From DAIPKP01 sp964539095 (GTDB lineage: Bacteria > Synergistota > Synergistia > Synergistales > Aminiphilaceae), in assembly GCA_964539095.1 (NCBI GenBank), contig CAZIFL010000014.1:1-64000 (forward strand): 64,000 nt of DNA, read 5' to 3'. Below are positions 52,759-61,052 of the stretch, one piece after another. The position numbers and the translations under genes are program-made. Every line of letters starts with the position of its first letter. Within the stretch, counting starts at the first letter, position 1. The notes beneath the pieces were generated by a model. That model had not been told where the DNA came from and made no database searches. It worked only from the letters and a program-made list of their open reading frames with translations.

Positions 52759-53118
52759 CTATACGATCCAGCGATTTCCCGTAAATCCCTGCATGGATGC
52801 GAAGATCTCCCCTTCGGGAGCAGCGCAGGGATATTCCCAGAACATTTCCACAAGCTCCCGAAAAGCATCTTCCGACATGATGCTTTTCGTTATGCCCCCA
52901 AGAAGCACTGCATGAGAGAGTGCCCGCTCCACCGCATTATCTGGCTCTCTTTCGTAGGCGAGAAGCTCCAGAGCCGCCCGCCGAGCCATAACATCAAGAT
53001 ATTGCAGCTCCAAAGAAGAAAATACCCGTATCGGCAAAACCTGCACCTCCACAGTGATGTAGCAAAAATACAGAGGGATCCCTGAATGCAGTTCGCTGCT
53101 TCTCAAGACCCCGGACAT
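52759..53118 (-). CDS. Hypothetical protein, 119 aa
   Basis: Unrecognised. It lies nine bases before topA and probably shares its mRNA. The sequence is acidic, mixed beta (YFCYITVEVQVLPIRVFSSLELQYLDVMARRAAL) then helical, ending in an aromatic-rich segment (EMFWEYPCAAPEGEIFASMQGFTGNRWIV). No membrane segment or signal peptide is seen. The compact arrangement and good phasing support a real gene, but no function can be given. Confidence 0.65.
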   Translation of the reverse strand: MSGVLRSSELHSGIPLYFCYITVEVQVLPIRVFSSLELQYLDVMARRAALELLAYEREPDNAVERALSHAVLLGGITKSIMSEDAFRELVEMFWEYPCAAPEGEIFASMQGFTGNRWIV

Positions 53119-53226
53119 GAAAAAATACCTGCGCAGACCATAGAGACCTTTCTTGACTGTTCTGCAAGAGGGATACTATGGATACTATTCCTTCTCTAAA
53201 AATTACGATATTTTCACCAAAAAGCC

Positions 53227-54333
53227 CTATAAGGCCGCTCGCCAGCGGCCCGGCCCGGAGCTGCGCACCATCCCGAGAGATTCGAGAAGGGCAAGTTCTC
53301 CTGTGACAGAAGCGGCGCTCATTGTAACCCCTTGAGCGATGTTGTCAACCGTTCGATTCCCTTCACGTCGTAAATAGGAGAGAATTTTCTCTCCCTCCAG
53401 AGAGAGAAGAGGATTCTCTTGGGATTCTTCAGAAAAGAGAAGTTTCTGCTCTCTCGACGGGGCAAGCAGCTCTACAAAATCCGAAATCGAGACGAGGGGA
53501 AAGCCCCCTTCTGCGAGAAGGGCGTTGGAGCCTGCGCAGACTTTTTCATCGATCCGCCCCGGCACGGCCCAGATCTCCCGGCCAATCTCTCCCCCAAGCC
53601 GGGCGGTGATGATGGCGCCGCTTCTTGCAGGAGCTTCCACCACCACAATCTTTTGAGAGAGCCCGGCGATGATGCGGTTTCGCCGAGGGAATCGCCACGC
53701 TTTTCCCATGGTTCCCATGGGGTATTCCGAGAGAAGGGCACCTCCTTTTTCCACAAGATTGTTGAAGAGATCCTTGTGTTCCAGAGGAAAAACCATATCT
53801 ACCCCAGTGCCGAAGACCGCCACGGAGTACCCCCCCGCTTCGAGGCATCCTCCGTGGGCAGCTCCATCCACCCCCAGGGCACCGCCGCTCACGACACCAC
53901 AGAGGCTCTCCCCCAGAGTCCTCCCAAGGGCAGCCGCAACCTCCCGGGCATAGACGGTACAGCGCCGGGTACCCACCACGCCGATAAGCTCTCCCGTCTC
54001 TCGGGGGGGCGGAAAGGTTCCTCGGTAGTAGAGAAGCACCGGAGGATCCGGAAGATCCCAGAGCCCCGGAGGATAGGCGGGATCCTCAAAGGTAATCACG
54101 GAAACACCAACGGCAGAGCAGCTTTCATATTCCATCAGGGACCATTCGAAGGTGAGACATTCCCGAAGAAATTCCGCGGCTCTGGGGGTGAACCCCCTCT
54201 CCTTCCAGAGAGCTTCACCTCCCGCAAGGAACTCCTCCGGGGAAATTCCATCTTCCTGAAGCTCCTGGATATAGCGTGCATCAAGAGAGGGGATCGCGTT
54301 GAGGAGAAGAAGAGAGGCTAGGCGTTCATCCAT
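53227..54333 (-). CDS. dprA: DNA processing protein DprA (Smf)
   Basis: A 368-residue protein that loads RecA on incoming single-stranded DNA. An N-terminal SAM-like domain precedes the Rossmann core: GVVGTRRCTVYAREVAAALG, VSGGALGVDGAAHGGCLEAGG, FPRRNRIIAGLSQKIVVVEA and GSNALLAEGGFPL. A C-terminal winged helix (about 310-368) completes the long form. It overlaps comM by 16 nt, giving a two-gene competence-related unit. Confidence 0.95.
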   Translation of the reverse strand: MDERLASLLLLNAIPSLDARYIQELQEDGISPEEFLAGGEALWKERGFTPRAAEFLRECLTFEWSLMEYESCSAVGVSVITFEDPAYPPGLWDLPDPPVLLYYRGTFPPPRETGELIGVVGTRRCTVYAREVAAALGRTLGESLCGVVSGGALGVDGAAHGGCLEAGGYSVAVFGTGVDMVFPLEHKDLFNNLVEKGGALLSEYPMGTMGKAWRFPRRNRIIAGLSQKIVVVEAPARSGAIITARLGGEIGREIWAVPGRIDEKVCAGSNALLAEGGFPLVSISDFVELLAPSREQKLLFSEESQENPLLSLEGEKILSYLRREGNRTVDNIAQGVTMSAASVTGELALLESLGMVRSSGPGRWRAAL

Positions 54334-55832
54334 GGATTACCATCCTTTCGATATCCTAGAGCCTCCGCAAACATGGGAAGGGCAAGCTCTTCCCTGCCCG
54401 CGAGATCTCCTATGGTACGCACCACCCGAAGCAGCCGGGTCATCCCCCGCCCTGTGAGCATGTGCTTCCGGGCAGCCTCGCGAAGAAAGGCTTTTTCTTT
54501 GGGTCCGAGTTGCATGCTCTTCCGGAGAAGCTTCTCGGGAACCTCCGCATTGCAGGAGTATCCGAAGGAGCCCCAACGGCTTCGCTGGCGCTCCCGGGCG
54601 GCGAGAACTCTCTCTCGGATGGCGGCGCTACTCTCACGGGAGCTATCCTCCTCCGAAAGAAGCTCCTCCGGGGTGAGCCGGGGAACCGCTACGTGAAGAT
54701 CTACCCTGTCGAGAATGGGTCCCGAGAGACGTTTGGCATAACGGCGGCGTTCCGTGGCAGAACAGCGGCAGGAGACTTTGGGATCTCCGTAGTAGCCGCA
54801 GGCACAGGGGTTGGCAGCACATACAAGAAGCACCCGAGATGGGTAGATAACGCTTCCGGATGCCCGATTTACGGCAATGCAGCCATCCTCCAGGGGCTGC
54901 CGCATGGCCTCTAAAAGCTCCCGGCGGAATTCAGGCATTTCATCTAAAAATAATACCCCTCTATGGGCTAAACTGATCTCTCCGGGCTGCAGGCGCGAGC
55001 CTCCGCCGCAGACCGCAGGGGTTGTGGCAGTGTGATGGACGCATCTGAAAGGGGGGAGAGGACTGACATCAAAGGGGAGCCCCAGGGTGCTCCGGATACG
55101 GTGCACCTCAAGAAGCTCCTCCCGGGAGAGGGGGGGTAAAATCCCCCGAAGGGCCTTGGCGAGCATGGATTTTCCCGATCCCGGAGCCCCCACCATGAAG
55201 AGGTTGTGGTGCCCCGCCGCGGCAATTTCCATGGCTCTTTTAGCCTGCCCCTGCCCCTTTACCTCTTGGAAATCCACCTCCGGCACGGGGTAGATCTGCT
55301 CAGGAGGATCACTCCGTTCCAGAGAGGGGAGAGGCTCTTCCCCCCGAAGATGACGGAAGAGCGAGGCGAGATCCGGCACGCCGTAGGCCTCTACCCCATC
55401 CACCAGGGAGACCTCCGGGGCATTCTCCCGGGGAAGATAGAGAGGAACCCCGAGATCACGAGCGAGAATAGCTCCAGAGACGGCTCCACGCACTCTCCGA
55501 AGCCGCCCGTCCAGAGCGAGTTCACCCAGAAAGAGAGCCCCTCCACAAGGGGGGATTACCTCTCCCTGCACCGCCAATCCCACCGCTATGGGGAGATCCA
55601 GCAGAGCCCCCTCCTTGGGGATATCCGCCGGAGCAAGATTAATGGCGATACGCCCCCGAAGGGGGATATCCAGGCTGCGTAGTGCCGCCCGGACCCGTTC
55701 CCGAGCCTCCCTAACCGCCACATCCGGCAGTCCTACGAGGGTCATGACAAAAAGTCCCCCGGTCATCTCCACCTCTACCTCCACCCGAAGAGCCTCGGCT
55801 CCCCGGAGGGTCATCCCCCAGACGGCGCTCAA
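54318..55832 (-). CDS. comM: ComM/YifB-family AAA+ helicase
   Basis: A 504-residue protein of the Mg-chelatase-like family. The N-terminal Lon-protease-like domain (VEVEVEMTGGLFVMTLVGLPDVAVREARERVRAAL) precedes the AAA+ core with Walker A MVGAPGSGKSMLAKALRG and Walker B GVLFLDEMPEF. A Cys-rich loop (CAANPCACGYYGDPKVSCRCSA) and a C-terminal helical domain follow. ComM is a branch-migration helicase in natural transformation. TTG 55832, after GGGAGG, forms a TTGA overlap with yraN and fits the family start. Confidence 0.94.
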   Translation of the reverse strand: MSAVWGMTLRGAEALRVEVEVEMTGGLFVMTLVGLPDVAVREARERVRAALRSLDIPLRGRIAINLAPADIPKEGALLDLPIAVGLAVQGEVIPPCGGALFLGELALDGRLRRVRGAVSGAILARDLGVPLYLPRENAPEVSLVDGVEAYGVPDLASLFRHLRGEEPLPSLERSDPPEQIYPVPEVDFQEVKGQGQAKRAMEIAAAGHHNLFMVGAPGSGKSMLAKALRGILPPLSREELLEVHRIRSTLGLPFDVSPLPPFRCVHHTATTPAVCGGGSRLQPGEISLAHRGVLFLDEMPEFRRELLEAMRQPLEDGCIAVNRASGSVIYPSRVLLVCAANPCACGYYGDPKVSCRCSATERRRYAKRLSGPILDRVDLHVAVPRLTPEELLSEEDSSRESSAAIRERVLAARERQRSRWGSFGYSCNAEVPEKLLRKSMQLGPKEKAFLREAARKHMLTGRGMTRLLRVVRTIGDLAGREELALPMFAEALGYRKDGNPWMNA

Positions 55833-56203
55833 GAAAGCATCCCTCCCGTAATATCTTCGAAGTGTTCCGCCTCCCATGAGGAGCCCCGCACGAGAAAGGT
55901 TACCAGGTCAATCCGCCAGTACCCCTGCCAGCGCTCCCGGCTTACGTAGCATCGGGCAGCATAAAGGAGGCTCTTCAGTTTTCTGGGCCCCAGGGTGGTC
56001 TCCGGAGGCTGCAGAATCCCCACGGACCGGGCACGGACCTCCACGAAGACAAGTTCCTTCTGCAGATCCAAAAAGACCAGGTCGATCTCCCCCCGGGGAA
56101 AACGCAGATTCTCCCCCAGGCAGCGCCACCCCTTCTCTTCGAGAAAGATTCTTGCCCGACGCTCCCCCTCTTTGCCGAGTTCCTGAGGCGTTCTGGAACT
56201 CAT
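55829..56203 (-). CDS. yraN: UPF0102 nuclease-like protein YraN
   Basis: A 124-residue protein with the endonuclease-like fold signature: GKEGERRARIFLEEKGWRCLGENLRFPRGEIDLVFLDLQKELVFVEVRAR, where GEIDLV and EVR carry the presumed metal-binding residues. Its biochemical role is not established. It overlaps both neighbours by 4 nt (ATGA with the FlhB-C gene upstream and TTGA with comM). Confidence 0.93.
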   Translation of the reverse strand: MSSRTPQELGKEGERRARIFLEEKGWRCLGENLRFPRGEIDLVFLDLQKELVFVEVRARSVGILQPPETTLGPRKLKSLLYAARCYVSRERWQGYWRIDLVTFLVRGSSWEAEHFEDITGGMLS

Positions 56204-56490
56204 CTTTTTTCAGGCCCTCGCTGTTTCTGGTCCACCTTGTAGATAAAGGCGAGAATTTTTGCCACCGCCTGATAGAGTTCTGAGGGGATCTCCTCCCCCA
56301 TCTCCAGCACCATAAGGGCGCTCACCAGAGCCGCATCCTCCACCACGGGTATATCCGCATCCCGGGCGATCTCCACGATGCGCTCCGCTATACGCCCCTT
56401 TCCCGCCGCCAGAAGCCGGGGGGCCTGATCCTGACTCCGGTCGTAACCAAGGGCGGCGGCCTTTTTGTGAGAGAGCCGTTCTTCTGCCAT
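56200..56490 (-). CDS. Stand-alone FlhB C-terminal-like protein (YlqH family)
   Basis: A 96-residue soluble protein that aligns with the post-cleavage cytoplasmic domain of FlhB: AAALGYDRSQDQAPRLLAAGKGRIAERIVEIARDADIPVVEDAALVSALMVLEMGEEIPSELYQAVAKILAFIYKV. It has no membrane helices and no NPTH site. It begins one base after the FliK-like gene. The pair corresponds to B. subtilis ylqG-ylqH. A function in type III export switching is plausible but unproven. Confidence 0.88.
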   Translation of the reverse strand: MAEERLSHKKAAALGYDRSQDQAPRLLAAGKGRIAERIVEIARDADIPVVEDAALVSALMVLEMGEEIPSELYQAVAKILAFIYKVDQKQRGPEKR

Positions 56491-56491
56491 A

Positions 56492-57535
56492 CTACACCTC
56501 CATGTCAATGGCCCGATAGGAGGCCTGAGGCTCCTCTTCGGCAAAGAACATGGTGAGGGATGCCAGAGCGAGGGAAAGTTCCCCAAGATCCGCCGCAAGT
56601 TCTTTCTGATGGGATCGGAGAATCCGGAGGGCCTTTTTCTCCTCCGCCCCCAATGCTACCACCAGGGAGGTTTCATCGCTGGCAAGATGTCCCCGGATAG
56701 CTCCCAGGGCAACCCCCTCCATCTCGAAGTTCACCCGCCAGAGAGTGCGCTCCCCACGCTTTTCTCTCTTGAAGTGTACCCGGGCCAGGGAGGATTCGGA
56801 CTCTCCCAAGGGCCAGAATGCGGGGGTAAGCAGAGAGGGGTCCACTCCTTCCCGGGAGGGGGCGGAGAGCATGCCATGGGCCTTAACAAATCGCTGGAGT
56901 TCCGGGTCATCCCCTGCGAGCTTTTTCGAACTCAGGGATGAAGGATTCTTCTCGCTCCCCATACGGCGGAGATTTTCCTTGAGCCGTTTCCAGTTCCGGG
57001 CCACCTGCTCTTCCTGAAGATTCATATACCAGAGAAGGAGCTGCACGTTATCTGAAGAAAGGGGAAGTCCTCGAGCCCAGAGTTCCGCTAGAGGCCCTGG
57101 AAGCTGTTCCCCTGCGCCGAGGCGAAGCCAGGCGGCCCGCAACGAGGCAAGGACATCCTCGGAGAGAGGAAGCCCCCGAGCGAGAAGGGCCTGGGCAAGA
57201 GGCTGCTCCCGGGAGGAGATGGAACGAAGAAGGGAAAGATCGGAAGGGGTGAGCCGAAGCACCGGCATACCCTTGGATTTTTCCCAGAAGGCCTGGAAAT
57301 GCTGCCCCGGAAGAAGGGGGAGATTTGCCATGGCCCGGAGCTGCCGCCCCAGAACCCGCACGAGGTAGGTGCCATCCTGCTCTGCACTGAGCACCACCCC
57401 CTTCACGAGGGTTCCCTCGGGGATATTCGGAAGCCGCCCCTCCCCCCGCTGAACCTCCTGTCCCTGCTGCTGGGGCTGGGGAAGCCCCGCGGGTGTTCGA
57501 ATGGTATTTCCGTGAAGCGGGTCCAGGGGACTCAT
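56492..57535 (-). CDS. FliK-like protein (YlqG family)
   Basis: A 347-residue cytoplasmic protein. The first 60 residues are Pro/Gln-rich; an OB-like segment (EGTLVKGVVLSAEQDGTYLVRVLGRQLRAMANLPLLPGQHFQAFW) follows, then a helical middle and a C-terminal FliK-C-like domain (LWRVNFEMEGVALGAIRGHLASDETSLVVALGAEEKKALRILRSHQKELAADL). It precedes an FlhB-C paralogue, mirroring the FliK-FlhB functional pair. AGGGAGGTG precedes ATG 57535. Confidence 0.78.
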   Translation of the reverse strand: MSPLDPLHGNTIRTPAGLPQPQQQGQEVQRGEGRLPNIPEGTLVKGVVLSAEQDGTYLVRVLGRQLRAMANLPLLPGQHFQAFWEKSKGMPVLRLTPSDLSLLRSISSREQPLAQALLARGLPLSEDVLASLRAAWLRLGAGEQLPGPLAELWARGLPLSSDNVQLLLWYMNLQEEQVARNWKRLKENLRRMGSEKNPSSLSSKKLAGDDPELQRFVKAHGMLSAPSREGVDPSLLTPAFWPLGESESSLARVHFKREKRGERTLWRVNFEMEGVALGAIRGHLASDETSLVVALGAEEKKALRILRSHQKELAADLGELSLALASLTMFFAEEEPQASYRAIDMEV

Positions 57536-57568
57536 GGCGTCACCTCCCTAATCTGGCATACAGCAATC

Positions 57569-58126
57569 TTACCAGGAAAAGCTTCTGCGATGCCAGGGGG
57601 TGGGCCCCAGACGATGCAGCGCTTCCCGGTGCATTTTTGTAGGATATCCCTTGTGCCGGGCAAAACCGTAGTCGGGGTAGAGGGGATCAAGGGTTATCAT
57701 CACCCGATCCCGGAGCACCTTGGCCACCACCGAGGCCGCCGCCACCGAGAGCACCCGGCTGTCGCCCTTGATCAGCGCCTTTTGAGAGCAGGTAAGGGAA
57801 GGGATGGGACAGTTTCCATCCACCACCACGAGATCGGGGAGAAAGGGGAACTGCTCCACCGAACGTCTCATGGCCCAGAGGGAAGCTTGAAGGATATTAT
57901 CACGATCTATCCGGAGAGGAGAAGCCGCCTGGGCCCGCCAGAGGACACCGAGTCGAAGCATCTCCGCGAAGATCTTCTCCCTCCGAAGAGGAGAGAGCTT
58001 TTTGGAATCCCGAAGCCCCATCGTCCAGAGGGTTCGCATCTCCTGGGGCTGAAGCCACACCGCCGCCGCCACCACAGGCCCCGCCAGGGGTCCCCGGCCA
58101 GCCTCGTCCACTCCGAGAACTCTCAT
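57569..58126 (-). CDS. rnhB: Ribonuclease HII
   Basis: A 185-residue RNase that cleaves RNA in RNA-DNA hybrids. Catalytic Asp7-Glu8 are in GVDEAGRGPLAGPVVAAAVW, with further acidic residues in VVVDGNCPIP and the VAAASVVAKVLRD segment; DSKKLSP and HKGYPTKMHREAL are also family-specific. It overlaps rbgA by 4 nt (ATGA), in the B. subtilis rbgA-rnhB order. Confidence 0.97.
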   Translation of the reverse strand: MRVLGVDEAGRGPLAGPVVAAAVWLQPQEMRTLWTMGLRDSKKLSPLRREKIFAEMLRLGVLWRAQAASPLRIDRDNILQASLWAMRRSVEQFPFLPDLVVVDGNCPIPSLTCSQKALIKGDSRVLSVAAASVVAKVLRDRVMITLDPLYPDYGFARHKGYPTKMHREALHRLGPTPWHRRSFSW

Positions 58127-58959
58127 GAGAGGGCGGGGAAATCCGGAGATTCCAGAGAGATGCGTCCAAGCTTTCCCCGGGAGAAGCCGTCAAGAAGGCG
58201 TTTCCCCGCACTCCCCCGGTCCACCACGCCCCCCTTGCGAAGGCATCCGAGACGGCGCCCCAGCCGGGAGAGATCATCGTCATCAGCATCCAGCGGCTCC
58301 GGTAGCTCCCCCCAGGTCTCTTCCACAAAATGCCACAGGTTCCGGGAACGGAGAAAGGCGAGAAGCTCTGCCCCGAGGGTTTCGAAACTTCCCACCACCT
58401 CACTTCGGCTACTCCCCAGCCAGGTGAGCATCCGGTGCACCTGGGGATCCGACTTGGGGTCGAGAATCCCCGGAGAGTCCACCACGATCATGCCGTCCTT
58501 ACTGGAAAACCAGGAGACCCCCCGGGTTACCCCCGGGAGAGCCCCCACCTTAGCGGCATGCTTTCCCATGATACGGTTCAGAAGCTGGGATTTCCCCACA
58601 TTGGGAATACCCATCACCGCCAGCCGAACCCCCCGATGAGGAGGGGCCAGAGAGGCGAGTTCTTTCTTGAGAGCCCCCAGAGGATCCTGGAGCAGGGAGA
58701 AAGCCCATGTTCTGCGCCCCTGCTCCCGATAGTATGCCACCCATTCCCGGGTAATCTCTTCATCCGCCAGATCCCGCCGGGAGAGCACCGTCCAGAGGGG
58801 GCGTATCTTCTCAAGCTCCTTCGCCTGAGGAGAGGCACTCAGCTCTGGCGCCCGGGCATCCCTAATTTCGATGAGCACGTCGAGCTGTTTCAGCAGCTCC
58901 CGAAGCTCCCGGGAGCCCTTGGCCATATGCCCCGGATACCATACAGTTCTTCCCGCCAC
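58123..58959 (-). CDS. rbgA: Ribosome assembly GTPase RbgA (YlqF)
   Basis: A 278-residue circularly permuted GTPase for late 50S assembly. Motif order is G4-like (in WTVLSRRDLAD, replacing NKxD), G1 GIPNVGKSQLLNR, then G3 DSPGILDPK, followed by a C-terminal RNA-binding helical domain. The N-terminus WYPGHMAKGSREL is the RbgA signature. GTG 58959 follows AAAGGA. The noncanonical G4 is worth noting. Confidence 0.95.
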   Translation of the reverse strand: MAGRTVWYPGHMAKGSRELRELLKQLDVLIEIRDARAPELSASPQAKELEKIRPLWTVLSRRDLADEEITREWVAYYREQGRRTWAFSLLQDPLGALKKELASLAPPHRGVRLAVMGIPNVGKSQLLNRIMGKHAAKVGALPGVTRGVSWFSSKDGMIVVDSPGILDPKSDPQVHRMLTWLGSSRSEVVGSFETLGAELLAFLRSRNLWHFVEETWGELPEPLDADDDDLSRLGRRLGCLRKGGVVDRGSAGKRLLDGFSRGKLGRISLESPDFPALS

Positions 58960-58998
58960 AAGCGTATCCTTTCATCATGCCATCATGGCATTATAAAG

Positions 58999-59523
58999 CT
59001 ATTCCAGAAGCCCCAGACGATCCAGAGGCCAGTACCGGAAAAAAGCGGGCCCCTTGATAAAGGCCTTGGGGACGAATTTTGTCCCCTCTGGCCAGAAACG
59101 GCCATCCTGCGAGTTCGGGCGGTTATCTCCAAGGACAAAATACTGATCCCGAGGCACCACAATCTCTCCCATGTTGTAAGAGTCGTGATGACGGACATAG
59201 GGCTCTTCAAGAGCCTCCCCATTCACATAGACGATGCCGCCCTCCATGGTGATATGATCTCCCGGAAGCCCTATAATGCGCTTCACGAAATCCCTTTTGG
59301 GATCCACGGGATACTTGAAGACCGCTACCTGCCCACGCTTGGGCTCCTGTACGTAATACCAGAACTTGCAGACCAGAAGCCTATCCTTGATCTCCAGCGT
59401 GGGAATCATGGATCCGCTGGGAATCCAGAAAGCCTGAACCACAAAGGTGCGCAAAATCAGAGCTAGCACGAGTGCCCATAACACCGTCTCCAGAGTTTCG
59501 CGCCACCATGGTTTGGAAGCCAT
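58999..59523 (-). CDS. lepB: Type I signal peptidase
   Basis: A 174-residue inner-membrane peptidase with one N-terminal helix (about 12-33). Catalytic Ser38 lies in WIPSGSMIPTLEIKDRLLV and Lys81 in DFVKRIIGLPGD; the GDNRPNSQDGRFW box is also present. ATG 59523 lies eight bases after AGGAGG; the TTG two codons earlier is too close to that site. A good promoter is located directly upstream, so lepB likely heads the rbgA-rnhB-... transcript. Confidence 0.96.
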   Translation of the reverse strand: MASKPWWRETLETVLWALVLALILRTFVVQAFWIPSGSMIPTLEIKDRLLVCKFWYYVQEPKRGQVAVFKYPVDPKRDFVKRIIGLPGDHITMEGGIVYVNGEALEEPYVRHHDSYNMGEIVVPRDQYFVLGDNRPNSQDGRFWPEGTKFVPKAFIKGPAFFRYWPLDRLGLLE

Positions 59524-59575
59524 ATCCAATCCCTCCTGTCATGTTTGCTCCCTGGGGAGCGTGGAAACGTTCTCC

Positions 59576-59604
59576 TTTATAACCGCATCCTCTCCATATT
59601 TCAA
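59576..59604 (-). promoter_or_regulatory. Sigma-A promoter of lepB
   Basis: TTGAAA (59599-59604) and TATAAA (59576-59581) are exactly 17 bp apart on the minus strand, each matching five of six consensus bases. The -35 overlaps the stop codon of the pseudopilin gene. Confidence 0.75.
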
Positions 59605-60152
59605 GGGTTCATATTCTGAACTATCACTCTTCCGAAGAGGGAAACCGTTACGGTGGCTGCGGGAGACGCAGAAAATTTCTTTTCGCAAAGGATGCGGAGG
59701 GTGAAGGTGGGGGTGAAGGTTCCCAGAGGAAGAGCAAAGTGGGATTCCGGCACTCCGGGAGCGAGAAAGATATAGCCTCCCCCCTCCCAGACTTCCCTCA
59801 TACCCCGGGATCTCCAAACAAGAGTGATCTCTTCACCCAGGCGCGAGGCGGGGAGAATAAGCCGGAACCCCTCTCCTTGAAGCCGCGCCTCCAGCATTTT
59901 ACTCTCCAGCCAGAAGCCAAGATTTTCAGCGTGCCGCACCGCCCCGGCGGGAGATACCGAGAGAAGCCAGGAGGAGGAAAAAAGCACCCCCAGAGAGGCG
60001 GTGATGATCCCCAGAAGGAGAAGCACCACCAATACCTCCAGAAGAGACAATCCCCGGGATCTTTTACGAAGAAGAGGACGTCGAGGGGGAAGCCCCTTCG
60101 GCGAAGCTCCCCCCTCGGCAGAAACGGAATGGCGAGACTGATTTCGGAACAT
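59601..60152 (-). CDS. Orphan type IV/II pseudopilin (GspH-like)
   Basis: A 183-residue secreted protein with a prepilin peptidase site, KRSRG cut before LSLLEVLVVLLLLGIITASLGVLF (about residues 33-56), preceded by an unusually long basic leader. The +5 Glu needed for pilin assembly is present (LSLLE). The C-terminal part is beta-rich (GFRLILPASRLGEEITLVWRSRGMREVWEGGGYIFLAPG). No other pilus or type II secretion genes are nearby. AGAAGGGG precedes the ATG. Confidence 0.8.
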   Translation of the reverse strand: MFRNQSRHSVSAEGGASPKGLPPRRPLLRKRSRGLSLLEVLVVLLLLGIITASLGVLFSSSWLLSVSPAGAVRHAENLGFWLESKMLEARLQGEGFRLILPASRLGEEITLVWRSRGMREVWEGGGYIFLAPGVPESHFALPLGTFTPTFTLRILCEKKFSASPAATVTVSLFGRVIVQNMNP

Positions 60153-60225
60153 GCCAACCCCTTCTCAATTTCCTGGAAAAAGCGCTTAGGACCAGAACAA
60201 CATGCTGCTAGTGCATCATTCCTGC

Positions 60226-60477
60226 TTATATTGTTGCTTTGGGTGAACTCCAGGAGCCGGAGCTTGTGTGTCCCCGGCAGCGACATAGTGGTCGGCGAGT
60301 GCAGCTTTGCGTCGCGGAGAACCGGTGCTGGCACAGGACGTGCCAGCAAGCCGCAGTCGCGCCATGGACGGCGCGTCTGTGGCGACGGTTCGGAGCAGCA
60401 AAGCAAGGGAGCGGTTCGACCACTCGGGAGCCGAGGGGACACACAAGCGGAGGCTCCCATCCAAAGGCACACTATAA
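60226..60477. repeat. 252-bp terminal-inverted-repeat element, candidate structured RNA
   Basis: The gene-free gap 60153-60491 is mostly this element. Its ends are inverted copies: TTATATTGTTGCTTTGG at the left, and on the other strand TTATAGTGTGCCTTTGG at the right. Inside, GGAGCC and a 14-bp GGGGACACACAAGC arm pair with their complements, then AGTGGTCG/CGACCACT, GCTTTGC/GCAAAGC and GAACC/GGTTC pair as nested stems. Two internal hairpins (GCTGGCAC/GTGCCAGC and CGCGCC/GGCGCG) lie at the centre. It has no U tract, so it is not a simple terminator. It may be a non-autonomous mobile element or a large folded RNA; the coding strand is unknown. Confidence 0.7.
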
Positions 60478-60491
60478 CTTGGAACAGCCCA

Positions 60492-61049
60492 CTAGGAACC
60501 GAAAAAGGCTCGTCCAAGCTCCAGCACGTCCAGATTAACCTTTCGGAATTTCTCCGGTGAAAGGGCCTCGATGGCTCCCCGAAGTTCCTCCGAGGTGATG
60601 TCCGAAACCTTCGCCCCTCCCATGGCCCCCAGCAGAAGCACATTTAGGAAGAGAAAACGTCCCCCCATATGCTGGCGGAGAATATCGTATCCCGGAATAG
60701 TGTGCAGATGAATCTTCCGCTCCTGGATAAACCTCTGAAGATGCTCGTTCTCCGTCGCCTGGGGCTCATGAATATTGATGAGGGCATGCCCTCCGGGACG
60801 GAGGAAATGAAGATTCCGAAAGCCTTCGTTCTGATCGAAGGCAAGAAGAAGATCCGCATCCCCCACCCGCACCAGGGGGCTGGCATACTCCCCGATCTTG
60901 AAATGGCTCACCACGGAGCCCCCCCGCTGAGCCATGCCGTGCACTTCGCTCCCCATGACGTGGGAGTTTCTGGAGAGAGCCACATGTCCCAGCACCTTGC
61001 TGGAGAAGAGAATCCCCTGGCCTCCGAGGCCCACCACAACATACTGCAT
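60492..61049 (-). CDS. iorB: Indolepyruvate:ferredoxin oxidoreductase beta subunit
   Basis: A 185-residue subunit of the enzyme that oxidatively decarboxylates aryl pyruvates to aryl-acetyl-CoA during amino-acid fermentation. The N-terminus YVVVGLGGQGILFSSKVLGHVAL and GSEVHGMAQRGGSVVSHFKIG are the gamma-domain signatures of 2-oxoacid:ferredoxin oxidoreductases. GGAGGCG precedes ATG 61049. It lies three bases after iorA. Confidence 0.95.
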   Translation of the reverse strand: MQYVVVGLGGQGILFSSKVLGHVALSRNSHVMGSEVHGMAQRGGSVVSHFKIGEYASPLVRVGDADLLLAFDQNEGFRNLHFLRPGGHALINIHEPQATENEHLQRFIQERKIHLHTIPGYDILRQHMGGRFLFLNVLLLGAMGGAKVSDITSEELRGAIEALSPEKFRKVNLDVLELGRAFFGS

Positions 61050-61052
61050 AAT

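Noticed and set aside
53171..53190. Tandem GGATACTAT repeat between dprA and the 119-aa gene
   Set aside because: Only two 9-bp units with no related copies in the window; too short to support a function.
60226..60477. Inverted-repeat element as a simple Rho-independent terminator of iorB
   Set aside because: Far too long, with multiple stems, no U tract on either strand, and symmetrical ends.
59798..60643. Minus and plus frames running through the inverted-repeat element
   Set aside because: They overlap the pseudopilin and iorB genes in other frames, and their translations are low-complexity products of the palindrome.
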